DNA of 64,000 nt from CAWBJP01 sp963789165 (GCA_963789165.1 CAWBJP010000002.1:248001-312000); one strand, 5' to 3'; counted from the first letter of the stretch, positions 45,018 through 55,200 are shown. Program-made: numbers and translations. Notes: generated from the sequence alone by a model not told the origin.

Positions 45018-46620
45018 CGCGCCCGCGGTTTCCCGGCCCCAGCCGTAGTCGGGCTTGCCCGAGGGGAAGCGCTCGATGGTGCCCACCGCCACCACCGCCC
45101 GGGGCGCCTTGTAACCGGCCACGTGACGGCGCACGTGGGCGTCCAGATCCTCGGGCGGCGCACCGTCCGACCGGGGGACCACCAGGGCCACCACCCGCTC
45201 CCCGAAGCGCTCGTCGGGCAGGCCCACGACCATGGCGTCGGCGATGCCGGGGTGCGATTTGAGCGCGGCCTCCACCTCGTCGGGGTAGACCTTCTCACCC
45301 CCGGTGTTGATGCAGGCCGAGCCCCGGCCGAGGAGCACGATGGTGCCGTCGGCCTCCACCGTGGCGTGGTCGCCGGTGACGCACCAGCGCACCCCGTCGA
45401 TCACCGGGAAGGTGGCCGCCGACTTCTGCGGGTCGTTGTAGTAGCCCAGGGCGACGTCGCCGCTGCGGGCCAGGCGTCCCACCCGTCCCGAACCCGGAGC
45501 GATCGGTGTCAGCGTGTCGTCGAGGACGGCGGCGTGCTCGGAGACCATGAAGCGACCCTGGGCCGGCGTCTCCCCCCGGCCGCTCACCGTCCGGGCGAAG
45601 GTGCCCGACTCTGACGACCCGAAGGTGTCGTAGACGACGGCGCCGGGCAGGCGCTCGAGGAGCGCGTCCTTGACCGGCGGGGACAGGAAGGCGCCGCTGT
45701 TGATCACCACCCGCATGGCTGGACAGGTCGAGTCCGTCGTCCAGTTCGGCCAGCGCGTCGGCCAGCGGGCGGCCCACCGCGTCGCCGACCACGGTGAGGA
45801 CACTGACCCGTTCGGCGGCCAGCAACCGGGCCAGACGGCGGGCGTCGAGGCGCATCTCGGGATCGAAGACGACGGTGCCGCCGCCGAACAGGGTGGCCAG
45901 CGACACCCACTGGGCCGCCCCGTGCATCAGGGGGCAGGCCGGGAGGGCCCGGTCCCGGCCCCGCCGGGCCCGCTCCGCTACCTCCTCCCGGCTCTGCGCC
46001 CCGTCGAGGTCGCCGAGGCTCCCCGAGAGGATGTCGGCCTGGTGCCAGAGCACCCCCTTGGGCATGCCCGTGGTGCCGCCGGTGTAGAGGACGTAGAGGT
46101 CCTCTCCCGACCGGGTCGGGAAGTCACGCTCCGGTGAGGAGGCGGCCAGGGCCTCCTCGTAGCGGGTGGCGCCCGGCACGGTCGTCTTCGGGGACACCCC
46201 CACCCCGGGTCCCGGCGCCGGGTCGTCTCCCACCAGCAGCCGGGTGCGGAGCAACGGAAGGTCCCCGACCACCTGGGCCAGGACGGGGGCGAAGCGGGCG
46301 TCGTAGACGACGGCCTTGGCGTCGGAGTCGGTCAGCAGGTAGCGCAGCTCATCGGCCACGTAGCGCCAGTTGACGTTGACCGTGGCGGCCCGGAGCTTGT
46401 GGGCGGCCAGCATGGCCTCCAGGTACTCCGGACCGTTGGGCAGATAGCAGGCCACGTGGTCGCCCTGGCCGATGCCGGCGTCGGCCAGGTGGTGAGCCAG
46501 CCGGTTGGCCCGTTCCTCCAACCCGCCGTAGGTCAGCCGCCGGTCGCCGCAGACCACGGCCTCGCGGTCGGGCACGGCGTCGGCCGCCACCTCGAACACG
46601 TCGGCGAAGTTTCTCTCCAC
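45000..46620 (-). CDS. Acyl-CoA synthetase (AMP-forming), one frame change
   Basis: Adenylate-forming enzyme, corrected length about 539 residues. Motifs: LYTGGTTGMPKG (AMP loop), YDTFGSSESG, VTGDHATVEADG, GRGSACINTGGEKVYP and the C-terminal catalytic Lys region FPSGKPDYGW. One extra base near 45722 explains the frame change. A hairpin element at 46188-46209 adds GPGVGVSP. The start is taken as GTG 46620. It is probably for fatty or aromatic acids; the enoyl-CoA hydratase 3 kb away supports acyl-CoA breakdown. Confidence 0.88.
46188..46209 (-). repeat. GC-rich hairpin element inside the acyl-CoA synthetase gene
   Basis: On the minus strand: CCCGGGGTG followed by GGGG-TGT-CCCC and GA, read as PGVGVSP in the same orientation as the gene. 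Confidence 0.65.
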
Positions 46621-46674
46621 GGCCCGCCATTGTCGGCTGACGGAAGACCGGCAGGCGAAGCGGACCGGCGCTCG

Positions 46675-46699
46675 CCCGGGGGTTCGAGGGTGTCCCCCG
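46675..46699 (+). repeat. GC-rich hairpin element (variant) between two minus-strand genes
   Basis: CCCGGGGGTTCGA followed by GGG-TGT-CCCCCG. It touches the stop codon of the NHL gene and may act as terminator. It is the only clear intergenic copy. Confidence 0.6.
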
Positions 46700-49330
46700 T
46701 TACAGGGCGCTGATGGCGACCACGGGCTGGGCCAGCGGCGCCGCCCCGGCCGACCCGAGGAAGGGGGCGTCACCGTAGGCGAAGATGCCGCCGTCGGAGG
46801 CGACGAGCCAGTAGCCCCGCCCGGAGTTGGTGGCGGCCATGCCGGCGATGGGCCGGTTGAGGGGGCTGCCTCCGGCGGACCCGTAGAAGCCGGCGTCGCC
46901 GAAGGAGAACATGCCGCCGTCGGAGGCGACGAGCCAGTAGCCCCGCCCGGCGGGAGTGGGCGTCATGCCGACGATGGGCTGGTTCAGTTTCATGGATCCG
47001 GTGGAGCCGTGGAAGGCGGCGTCGCCGAAGGAGAACATGCCGCCGTCGGAGGCGACGAGCCAGTAGCCCCGCCCGCTGGGGGTGGGGGCCATGCCGACGA
47101 TGGGCTGGTTGAGCTTCATGGATCCGGTGGAGCCGTAGAAGGCGGCGTCGCCGAAGGAGAAGATCCCGCCGTCGGAGGCGACGAGCCAGTAGCCCCGCCC
47201 GCTGGGGGTGGGGGCCATGCCGACGATGGGCCGGTTGAGCTTCATGGCGCCGGTGGAGCCGTAGAAGGCGGCGTCGCCGAACGAGAAGATGCCGCCGTCG
47301 CTCGCCGTCAGCCAGTAGCCCCGCCCGCTGGGGGTGGGCGCGATGCCGACGATGGGCCGGTTGAGCTTCATGCCGCCGGTGGAGCCGAGGAAGGCGGCGT
47401 CGCCGAAGGCGAAGATGCCGCCATCGGTGGCCGCCAGCCGGTAGCCGACGGCCGTTTGACCTCCGGGCGGCGGGGGTGTGGTGCCCGTCGGGTGGGGATA
47501 GCCGACCGCCACGTCGGTGAGCGAGGTGGACCGGCCGCAGATCACGTGGGTTTCGGAGTCCACGGAGGTGGCAATGACGGCCCCGGCGGGGACCTGGACC
47601 ATGTCCAGCTCCGACTCCACGTCGAGGTCACCGAAGCGCCCGGCGATCTGGGCCGGCGTGTAGGGCAGGCAGACGGTCACCGCCGTGAAGCGCAGCCCGT
47701 CGGCCCGCAGGCTCACCCCGGTGTCGATCAGGTCGTGCTGACCGGCGTCCCATGCTCCGGCCCGGCACCCGGCCGTCACGGACCCGTTCTGGGTCACGCC
47801 CTCGAAGACCAGGCGCACGTCGCCGGCCGGGGTCTCGATCAGGGCGCCGGCCCGGTCCCCTCCGTTCCGCTCCACCTGCACCGTCACCGGGTCGAAGTCG
47901 ACCGGGTCGTCCCCGGCGTGCTCGAGCCGGAGCGTGGCCGAGCCCGGGTCGGACACGCCACCCTGGACCAGGACGGAGGTGGCCGGGGAGTGCAGGGGCG
48001 AGCAGCCGATGGAGGAACTGGCCACCACCGTGTAGGCGCCGTCGTCGAGGCCGACGGTGAAGGTGCCATTGTCGTCGGGGTGCACGCTGGTCACGAGCTC
48101 GTGGCTGGCATCGAAGATGTCGACCGAGGCGGCCGACGACGGCCGGTCGGCGCGGTCGACCACCCGGCCACTGAGCTCGGCGTTCGGGGGCACGGGACCG
48201 GGGCCGGGGCCGCCCGAGCCGCTGGGGGCGCCCATGACCCGGATCCGGTTGTTGTTGGTGTCGACGATCACGATGTCGCCGGACGGGGTGAGGGTCAGGC
48301 CCCGGGGCTCGGCCAGGCGGGCGGAGGTGGCCGGTCCCCCGTCGCCGCCGAAGCCGCTCTGCCCGGTGCCGGCGATGGTGGTGATGATCCCCGTGCCGAG
48401 ATCCACCATCCGGATCCGGTCGTTGATCGAGTCGGCGATGTAGAGGCGGTTGCCCCGCACCGCGATGCTGCGGGGCTCGTCGAGCCGGGCGGCGGTGGCG
48501 GGGCCGCCGTCGCCGCTGAAGCCCGACGGGTTGCCGCCGGCCACCGTGGTGATGACCCCCGAGGTGCTGATGCGCCGGACGCTGGGCACGGCCGTGCCCT
48601 CGGCGTTCGAGACGTAGAGGTTGCCGGCCGCGTCCAGGGCCAGGCCCCGGGGATCGTCGAGCTGGGCGAAGGTGGCCTGCCCGCCGTCGCCGGTGGAGCC
48701 GGTCACTCCGGTGCCGGCGATGGTGGAGATGATGCCCGCCGGGCTCACCTTGCGGATCCGGCGACCGTCGGTGTCGGCGATGATCAGGCTGCCGTCGGGC
48801 GCCACGATCAGGAACCGGGGGCGGTTCAGCTTGGCTTGGGTGGCGGGGCCGTTGTCGCCGCTGTAGCCGCCCTGGCCGGTGCCGGCCACGGTGGTGATGA
48901 TCCCGGTGGCCAGGTCGACCCGGCGGATGCGGTGGTTGGGGCTGTCGGCGATGAACACGTGGCCCTGGTTGTCGACGGCCACGCCGTGGGGCCGCCAGAT
49001 GCTGGCCTGAGTGGCGGGACCGCCGTCACCGCCGTAGCCCGCGATCCCGTTGCCGGCGATGTTGGTCACGCGACCGCTGGTGTCGATCCGCCGGATCATG
49101 TTGTTGTCGGTGTCGGTGAAGAAGACGTTGCCGGCGGTGTCGACGGCGGCGGTGCGGGGATGGTTCAGCCGGGTCGGAGAGGTGTTCACCGTGCTCCCGG
49201 CCAGGGTGAAGATGACGCCGGCGTCCAGCGCCCCGGCGCCGGGCACGGGGACGAGCCCGGACAGCACGGCGCTGCCGAGGAGGAGGGCGCACAGTCGGCG
49301 CCGCCAGGAGCGGGAGGTGGGGGAGTTCAC
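46700..49330 (-). CDS. Secreted NHL-propeller protein with C-terminal GYWLVASDGG modules
   Basis: 876 residues. The signal peptide (RRRLCALLLGSAVLSGLVPV) ends near residue 35. Five or six NHL blades follow (about 40-375), each with IxTVAGTG, GDGGPATxAxLxxPRG and IxxIDxGTG-type stretches. A carboxypeptidase-regulatory-like beta domain (AELSGRVVDRADRP) leads into a beta-rich region, and the last 250 residues hold six modules of GYWLVASDGGIFSFGDAxF type, about 43 residues each. Such modules resemble propeller blades. Extracellular binding role likely; target unknown. A structured leader precedes it. Confidence 0.85.
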   Translation of the reverse strand: MNSPTSRSWRRRLCALLLGSAVLSGLVPVPGAGALDAGVIFTLAGSTVNTSPTRLNHPRTAAVDTAGNVFFTDTDNNMIRRIDTSGRVTNIAGNGIAGYGGDGGPATQASIWRPHGVAVDNQGHVFIADSPNHRIRRVDLATGIITTVAGTGQGGYSGDNGPATQAKLNRPRFLIVAPDGSLIIADTDGRRIRKVSPAGIISTIAGTGVTGSTGDGGQATFAQLDDPRGLALDAAGNLYVSNAEGTAVPSVRRISTSGVITTVAGGNPSGFSGDGGPATAARLDEPRSIAVRGNRLYIADSINDRIRMVDLGTGIITTIAGTGQSGFGGDGGPATSARLAEPRGLTLTPSGDIVIVDTNNNRIRVMGAPSGSGGPGPGPVPPNAELSGRVVDRADRPSSAASVDIFDASHELVTSVHPDDNGTFTVGLDDGAYTVVASSSIGCSPLHSPATSVLVQGGVSDPGSATLRLEHAGDDPVDFDPVTVQVERNGGDRAGALIETPAGDVRLVFEGVTQNGSVTAGCRAGAWDAGQHDLIDTGVSLRADGLRFTAVTVCLPYTPAQIAGRFGDLDVESELDMVQVPAGAVIATSVDSETHVICGRSTSLTDVAVGYPHPTGTTPPPPGGQTAVGYRLAATDGGIFAFGDAAFLGSTGGMKLNRPIVGIAPTPSGRGYWLTASDGGIFSFGDAAFYGSTGAMKLNRPIVGMAPTPSGRGYWLVASDGGIFSFGDAAFYGSTGSMKLNQPIVGMAPTPSGRGYWLVASDGGMFSFGDAAFHGSTGSMKLNQPIVGMTPTPAGRGYWLVASDGGMFSFGDAGFYGSAGGSPLNRPIAGMAATNSGRGYWLVASDGGIFAYGDAPFLGSAGAAPLAQPVVAISAL

Positions 49331-49560
49331 GGTGGGGGAGGCGGCATGGGGTCCGCCAGATCACCGGTTTCGCTGACCCCCCGCTGAACTCCTTCCGGCG
49401 CGGAGCCTCTCGACCTTCAGCCGCCTTTCAGGCGGCAGATTTGCTCCGCCTGGTCCCGCGCGGAGGGAGCGAGGGAGGGAGGGGAAGGCGGGTCCCGGAG
49501 CCGACGTGGTTTTGTCGGCGGAGCGGACCTGCCTCACCCGACCGACCGGGCTAGGGCTGG
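49331..49560 (-). promoter_or_regulatory. 230-bp leader with nested stems before the NHL gene
   Basis: On the minus strand an outer stem GCGGAGC / GCTCCGC (49443-49449 with 49400-49406) encloses AAATCT, the hairpin GCCGCC-TGAAA-GGCGGC (49431-49436 with 49420-49425) and an asymmetric loop TGAAGGTCGAGAG. This looks like a structured 5' leader. It does not match the GEMM, ydaO or other riboswitch consensus that I know. No clear promoter was found. Confidence 0.4.
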
Positions 49561-50325
<765 letters not shown>

Positions 50326-50431
50326 GAGCCCATTCTGCCCCAGTCCGGCGGCCCGCACGAAGGGTCGGCGGCCGCGGCCGGTCGGCTCTTCACAACGGGC
50401 TCTCTGTCGAGCGTAACTAACACTGTCACCC

Positions 50432-50459
50432 TTGACAACAATTGTCACATAGCTAACAT
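50432..50459 (+). promoter_or_regulatory. promoter with overlapping inverted repeat upstream of the GH26-like gene
   Basis: TTGACA (50432-50437), a 16-base spacer and TAACAT (50454-50459) make the best sigma-70 promoter in the window. TGACAA-CAA-TTGTCA overlaps the -35 box and could be an operator. The surrounding 60 bases are AT-rich for this genome. Confidence 0.65.
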
Positions 50460-50493
50460 CAGCGACAAGGTGGAGAGAAACGGGGGTGTCCGC

Positions 50494-51696
50494 GTGCGCG
50501 TGCGGCGTTGGGGAACCCGAGGAGCCGGCATCGGGCTCATGGCCGTCGCCCTGGTGGCGTCCACGATCTCGACCGGTCCGGGGGCGGAGGCCGAGGACAC
50601 GCCGCCCCACTATCCGGTGCCGGCCACCCCGGCCGACTACCGGCGGCCGATGGGCAAGCTGGTGCCGGCCGAGGGGGCGCTGTTCGGCGCCCATCTCCCC
50701 GAGCACGACGGCGTGGCCGACGAACAGGCCGAGATCGACAAGCTCGAGGCCGACATCGGTCGCAAGCTCGACATCAACCACTACTACTACCCCTTCGAGG
50801 ACGAGTTCCCGACGTGGCGGGAGCCCTACGACTTCGCCCACGGGCGCTACCCCCTCATCGCCTGGGGCTGTCACGACGTCGATGCCATCTTGAACGGGAG
50901 CATGGACGCCCTCATCGACGCCCGGGCCGCGGGGCTGCGCGACCTGGGCCAGCCGCTCTTCCTGCGCTGGTGCTGGGAGATGGACGGCGACCGGCCGGAG
51001 AAGTCCAAGAAGGTGAAGGGGCCGGAGAAGTTCATCGCCGCCTGGCAGTACCTCTGGAAGCGGGTCTACGACGCCGGCGCCACCAACGTCGTGCGGGTCT
51101 GGTGCCCCAACGCCCGGGGCTTCAAGCACGGCGAGGCCCAGCCCTACTACCCCGGCGACGAGTGGGTCGACTGGATCTGCACCGATGGCTACAACTGGAA
51201 CCCGGGGCGGAAGTACGAGGACTGGCGCAACTTCCTCGAGATCTTCGACGAGAGCTACCAGTTCGCCGTCTCCCGCTACAAGCCGCTGATGATCGGCGAG
51301 TGGGGCGTCATGGAGCGCAACCCCGGCGAGAAGGCACAGTGGATCCGCGACGCTCAGACGCTGGTGCGGGACAGCCTTCCTGGCGTCGCGGCAGTGCTCG
51401 CCTTCTCCGTCGACCACCTTTTCGACTGGCGGGTGACGACCTCGCCGGACGCCTACCAGGCCTACGGCGAGTGGGCCCGGGATCCGTATTTCAACCAGCC
51501 CGATCCGGCCTTCACGCCCGGTCCGGGCGAGAGCACCGCCCCGGGCCCTCTTGGCCCGCCGGGCACGCCGGGGGTCGGCGACGGTGACTACCGGGACGGC
51601 CCCGACCCGCCGTCCCCCAGCGACCCGGCGCCCAGCGACCCTGCGCCCGGTGACCAGCCGGCGCAGGGCGACCAGCCCGCGCCCAAGAAAAAGTAG
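50494..51696 (+). CDS. Secreted GH26-like glycoside hydrolase
   Basis: About 400 residues. Signal peptide within the first 40 residues (GIGLMAVALVASTISTGPGA). The hydrolase domain carries RWCWEMDG (general acid Glu about 162) and IGEWGVME (nucleophile Glu about 269), the paired glutamates of clan A enzymes, closest to beta-mannanase family GH26. The C-terminal 55 residues are Pro/Ser/Asp-rich and end in KKK. It probably acts on a beta-glycan outside the cell. GTG 50494 or GTG 50500 start. A strong promoter lies just upstream. Confidence 0.78.
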   Translation: MRVRRWGTRGAGIGLMAVALVASTISTGPGAEAEDTPPHYPVPATPADYRRPMGKLVPAEGALFGAHLPEHDGVADEQAEIDKLEADIGRKLDINHYYYPFEDEFPTWREPYDFAHGRYPLIAWGCHDVDAILNGSMDALIDARAAGLRDLGQPLFLRWCWEMDGDRPEKSKKVKGPEKFIAAWQYLWKRVYDAGATNVVRVWCPNARGFKHGEAQPYYPGDEWVDWICTDGYNWNPGRKYEDWRNFLEIFDESYQFAVSRYKPLMIGEWGVMERNPGEKAQWIRDAQTLVRDSLPGVAAVLAFSVDHLFDWRVTTSPDAYQAYGEWARDPYFNQPDPAFTPGPGESTAPGPLGPPGTPGVGDGDYRDGPDPPSPSDPAPSDPAPGDQPAQGDQPAPKKK

Positions 51697-51708
51697 GGCG
51701 GCCACCAC

Positions 51709-52797
51709 ATGCGGGTCCCCCTGGCGGCCGCAGTGGCCGTCGTCGCCATCGTCGGCTCGCCCGCCCTGGGGGCCGCCACCGGCCGGATCGACACCGTGGC
51801 CGGGGGTGGCGGGGCCGGCTACCGCGGGGACGGGGGCTCAGCCCGCTCGGCCCAGTTCCTTGATCCCCGGGCGGTGGTCGCCGCGCCGGGCGGCGGCCTC
51901 TACGTGGCCGACACCTTCAACCACCGCATCCGCTGGGTGGATCCTGACGGTGTGGTCACCACCGTGCTCGGGACCGGGGTGGCCGGTTCGGCCGGCGATG
52001 GTGGCCCAGGCATCCAGGCACAGATCAACTGGCCCCACAGTGTGGCTCTCGAACCCGCCGGCGCCGGTCTCCTGGTGGCCGACAGCGCCAACCACCGCAT
52101 CCGCCGGTTGGATCTGGGCACCGGCACCGTCACCACCGTGGCGGGCACGGGCGAGGCCGGATTGGCGGGCGACGGAGGGCCGGCCACGGCCGCGCTCCTG
52201 AACGACCCCAAGGCGGTGCTGACCGGCCCCCGGGGTGAGGTGTACATCGCCGACTCGGCCAACGACCGGGTGCGGGTCGTCGATGCGTCGGGGATCATCT
52301 CCACCCTGGCCGGTTCGGGCCCGGCCGGGTTCTCGGGCGACGGTGGTCCGGCCGCCGCGGCCCAGCTCCACGCGCCCCGGGCGCTGGCTCTCGACTCCGC
52401 CGGCAACCTCTATGTGGCCGACGACAACAACGACCGGGTGCGGCGTATCGACCCGGGCGGGCAGATCACCACCGTCGCCGGCAACGGGACCACCGGGTAC
52501 GAGGGCGACGGCGGGCCCGCGGTGGCGGCCGCCCTGAACCGGCCCCGGGGGGTGGCACTCGACCCGGCCGGCAATCTCTACGTGGCCGACAGCGGCAACC
52601 ACGTCATCCGTATGGTCGATCCCGCCGGCACCATCACCACGGTGGTCGGCAACGGCCGCCGGGGCTTCGGTGGGGACGGCGGCCCGGCGGCCGACGGCCG
52701 GATCTTCAGCCCCCGGGGTGTGGCCACGGGTCCGGGAGGCGACCTCTTCATCGCCGACAGCGGCAACGACCGCATCCGCCGGGTCGCCACCGCCTGA
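51709..52797 (+). CDS. Secreted NHL-repeat beta-propeller protein
   Basis: 362 residues. A signal peptide (VPLAAAVAVVAIVGSPALGA) is followed by six NHL blades of about 55 residues, each with TVAGxGxxGxxGDGG, LxxPRxVAxxxxGxLYVADxxNxRIRxVD. This is the same blade type as in the protein at 46.7-49.3 kb, without the GYWLVASDGG part. It lies 12 bases after the GH26-like gene and is likely co-transcribed with it. Confidence 0.85.
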   Translation: MRVPLAAAVAVVAIVGSPALGAATGRIDTVAGGGGAGYRGDGGSARSAQFLDPRAVVAAPGGGLYVADTFNHRIRWVDPDGVVTTVLGTGVAGSAGDGGPGIQAQINWPHSVALEPAGAGLLVADSANHRIRRLDLGTGTVTTVAGTGEAGLAGDGGPATAALLNDPKAVLTGPRGEVYIADSANDRVRVVDASGIISTLAGSGPAGFSGDGGPAAAAQLHAPRALALDSAGNLYVADDNNDRVRRIDPGGQITTVAGNGTTGYEGDGGPAVAAALNRPRGVALDPAGNLYVADSGNHVIRMVDPAGTITTVVGNGRRGFGGDGGPAADGRIFSPRGVATGPGGDLFIADSGNDRIRRVATA

Positions 52798-52806
52798 GCC
52801 CTGTTT

Positions 52807-52844
52807 GATCAGATGAGATCAGGCAGATCAGATGAGATCAGGCA
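52807..52844 (+). repeat. 19-bp direct tandem repeat
   Basis: GATCAGATGAGATCAGGCA occurs twice in a row just after the NHL gene, with a third partial copy (GGTCAGG) after it. No function apparent. Confidence 0.8.
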
Positions 52845-52846
52845 GG

Positions 52847-53044
52847 TCAGGTGTCGGCGGGCTCGTCGGCCAGGAGGTGGATGGCTTTGGTCACGGCCTG
52901 GCGGGCCCGGTGGAGGCGGCGCTCCTCGGTCAGCACCGCCTTGGTGTCGATCGACTCCCGGAGCCGGTCGTAGGCGAGATCCCTGAGGTCCTCCTCGATG
53001 GCGCGGAGGCGCTCCACGATGGCGTTGGTGTCGAGGGAGGCCAC
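52847..53044 (-). CDS. Small helical conserved protein
   Basis: 65 residues, rich in charged residues with a heptad-like pattern (ERLRAIEEDLRDLAYDRLRE, then TEERRLHRARQAV). Likely a short coiled coil. I recognise no family with certainty. GTG 53044 is the only start that gives a compact protein between the neighbouring genes. Confidence 0.5.
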   Translation of the reverse strand: MASLDTNAIVERLRAIEEDLRDLAYDRLRESIDTKAVLTEERRLHRARQAVTKAIHLLADEPADT

Positions 53045-53082
53045 GGCGCCGCAGCGTAGCGGCGCCCTGTGCTGACCGGCTC

Positions 53083-53550
53083 TCAGCGGTCGAGCAGGCC
53101 CTTCACGATCTCGGTGACCGCGCTCTCGCCCCCGTCCTCGTCCTCTTCGCCCGGGTCCTCTTCCTTTTCCTCGCAGTCGTTGTCGTCCGGATCGCACTTG
53201 TCCCCGTCGCCCCTCTTGTCCTTGTCCTCGTCCTTGGCGTCGTCGGGGGTGCAGTCGTCGTCGTCCGGATCGCAGGGGTCCTGGTCGCCGCGCTTGTCGT
53301 TGTCCCCGTCGGCGTCGTCGGGCGTGCAGTCGTTGTCGTCGGCGTCGCAGGGGTCCTGGTCCTTCTCTTCCTTCTCTTCCTTCTCGCAGTCGTCGTCGAC
53401 GTCGGGGTCGCAGGGCTCGTCTTTCGCCGGTGCGGCCTGGGCCGGGGACAGCCCGGGCTCGGCGGCGGCCGCCACTCCGGCTGGTCCCAGGACCGTCACC
53501 ATGACGGTCAGAACGAGAGCCAGGAAGCTGAGAAGGGAGAAGCGGCGCAT
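53083..53550 (-). CDS. Secreted Asp/Cys-rich repeat protein
   Basis: 155 residues. A signal peptide (FSLLSFLALVLTVMVTVLGP) is followed by four CDPDxDDC or CDADDNDC blocks separated by acidic and Lys-rich linkers. The blocks resemble calcium-binding thrombospondin type 3 repeats. Very acidic overall. Probably binds Ca2+ outside the cell (inference). GGGGG lies 5 bases before the ATG. Confidence 0.7.
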   Translation of the reverse strand: MRRFSLLSFLALVLTVMVTVLGPAGVAAAAEPGLSPAQAAPAKDEPCDPDVDDDCEKEEKEEKDQDPCDADDNDCTPDDADGDNDKRGDQDPCDPDDDDCTPDDAKDEDKDKRGDGDKCDPDDNDCEEKEEDPGEEDEDGGESAVTEIVKGLLDR

Positions 53551-53636
53551 GACGGACCCCCAAATTCGCGTGGCTCCACCCACCTCTGAGGGTAGGCCAC
53601 CGGGTCGCCATGGGCGGGTATTTCCGTGCCGAGGTT

Positions 53637-53642
53637 TACGCT
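53637..53642 (+). promoter_or_regulatory. -10 box for the Cys-rich cytoplasmic protein gene
   Basis: TACGCT ends 7 bases before ATG 53650; no ribosome-binding site. Confidence 0.45.
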
Positions 53643-53649
53643 TCCCGCC

Positions 53650-54411
53650 ATGACAAGGGTCGCGGTGCGAGTCCAGGGGTCCCGGCCCGTCCGGGAGTGG
53701 GCCACCTTCGACGACCCGGTCGACAAGAAGCGGCAGTGGCAGGTCGACGTGACCTTCCTGGCCTCAGCCTGGCAATGCATCTTCGGCTGCGGGTGCCAGG
53801 GGGTGCTCACCGCCCCCACCCCCGAGCGGTCGGAGGGCTGCTGCTCCTACGGCGCCCATTTCACCTCCGAGGAGGACGCCGAGAATGTGGAGGCCATCGC
53901 CGGGCAACTCACCGCGGCCCAGTGGCAGCACCTTCCCGCCGGCCGGCGCCGGGGGGTGGTGGCCCGTCTGCCCGGAGGAGGACGGCGGACCCGCGTGGTC
54001 GAGGGCGCCTGCGTCTTCCTCAACCGGCCCGGTTTCTCCGCCGGGCCCGGTTGCGCCCTGCACCTCCTGGCCCTGGACCAGGGACGCCATCCCATGACCA
54101 CCAAGCCCGACGTGTGCTGGCAGCTACCCCTGCGCACCACCCACCGGGCCGAGGCCGACGGCACCATCACCTGCGTCCTGTCCGAGTTCTCCCGGGAGGA
54201 CTGGGGCGAGGGCGGATCCGAGTTCGCCTGGTGGTGCACCGAGGCTCCCGAAGCCTTCACCGCCACCGAGCCGGTCTACCGCAGCCTGGAGGTGGAGCTG
54301 CGGGCCATGGTGGGAGACACCCTCTACGAGACGATCGCCGCCTATCTGGACGGACGCCGGGACGGCTCGGGCGGTGTGGCCCCCCACCCCGCCGCCCGTC
54401 CCCTCAGCTGA
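53650..54411 (+). CDS. Cysteine-rich protein, YkgJ/DUF3109-like
   Basis: 253 residues, no signal peptide. Cysteines cluster in WQCIFGCGCQGVL and EGCCSYGAHF, then GPGCALHLLALDQGRHPM followed by KPDVCWQLPL. The last pair matches the pattern of YkgJ/DUF3109 proteins, thought to bind iron or zinc. Function unknown. The stop is 6 bases from the stop of the convergent DUF2236 gene. Confidence 0.6.
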   Translation: MTRVAVRVQGSRPVREWATFDDPVDKKRQWQVDVTFLASAWQCIFGCGCQGVLTAPTPERSEGCCSYGAHFTSEEDAENVEAIAGQLTAAQWQHLPAGRRRGVVARLPGGGRRTRVVEGACVFLNRPGFSAGPGCALHLLALDQGRHPMTTKPDVCWQLPLRTTHRAEADGTITCVLSEFSREDWGEGGSEFAWWCTEAPEAFTATEPVYRSLEVELRAMVGDTLYETIAAYLDGRRDGSGGVAPHPAARPLS

Positions 54412-54417
54412 CCGGAT

Positions 54418-55200
54418 CTAGCCCGGGGTTCCCGGTGAGTCGGCCCTCATGACCGGCAGGCAGCGCATCATGGCGGGCAGCCTGGGGAGCACGGCCCGCA
54501 CGGCGGCCTGCGAGCCGCGCATGACCAGGCGGCGCCGGGCGTCCCAGGGCAGGCCGTAGGCGTCCCGCAGGGGGGCGGGCAGTAGGTCCACCGTCACCAG
54601 GGAGAGCATCTCGGCCAGGGGCGGGCCCAGGAGCCGGATCGGTGGACGCAGCACCGGGCGGGCCAGGGTCCGGGCCGTCGGGGTCACCTCGAGGGCGGCC
54701 ACGCGCCCCCGCATCCACTCCAGGAAGGAGCCCAGGTCGGGAGGCACCACGTCGTCCGGGATCCGGAAGGCGGCCGCCATCCTCCGGGACTCGTCGTAGT
54801 AACGGGCCCGCTCCTCCGTATCGAGGCGGCCCAGGTAGCGGTGCTCCACCCGCAGCACCGTGTCGATGAGGGTGGCCAGCACCCACCACTGGAGGACCGG
54901 GTCCTCGGCCGTGTAGGGCACCCCGTCGGGGAGGGTCCCCCGTACGCGGGCGTGGACGGCGGCGAGGCCGTCGAGGGTCGAGCGGGCCCGAGCCTCCGAT
55001 CCAAAGGAGATGGCGGTCATCGCCTCCAGGGTGCGGGCCAGGCGCCCGAAGGGGTCGCTCTCGAAGCCCGAGTGCTCGGCCACCCCGGCGGCCACCGCCG
55101 GCTCGGCCAGCTGCAGGAGCAAAGCCCGGGGGCCACCGAGGAGGAGCACGGCCTCCTGGTTCACCCGCCAGGTGATGGTCTCAGGCCCGTAGAGCGCCAT
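54418..55200 (-). CDS. DUF2236 / mpaB-like oxygenase domain protein
   Basis: 260 residues. ITWRVNQEAVLLLGGPRALLLQ, HSGFESDPFGRL, WVLATLIDT, YYDESRRMAAAF and the LPWDARRRLV region match the DUF2236 family, which includes the rubber oxygenase Lcp and fungal mpaB. These are haem-binding oxygenases in characterised members. Substrate here unknown. Confidence 0.78.
   Translation of the reverse strand: MALYGPETITWRVNQEAVLLLGGPRALLLQLAEPAVAAGVAEHSGFESDPFGRLARTLEAMTAISFGSEARARSTLDGLAAVHARVRGTLPDGVPYTAEDPVLQWWVLATLIDTVLRVEHRYLGRLDTEERARYYDESRRMAAAFRIPDDVVPPDLGSFLEWMRGRVAALEVTPTARTLARPVLRPPIRLLGPPLAEMLSLVTVDLLPAPLRDAYGLPWDARRRLVMRGSQAAVRAVLPRLPAMMRCLPVMRADSPGTPG

Noticed and set aside
49331..49560. 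c-di-GMP (GEMM) or c-di-AMP (ydaO) riboswitch
   Set aside because: The stems are good but the conserved unpaired bases of both classes are missing, so only an unnamed structured leader is reported.
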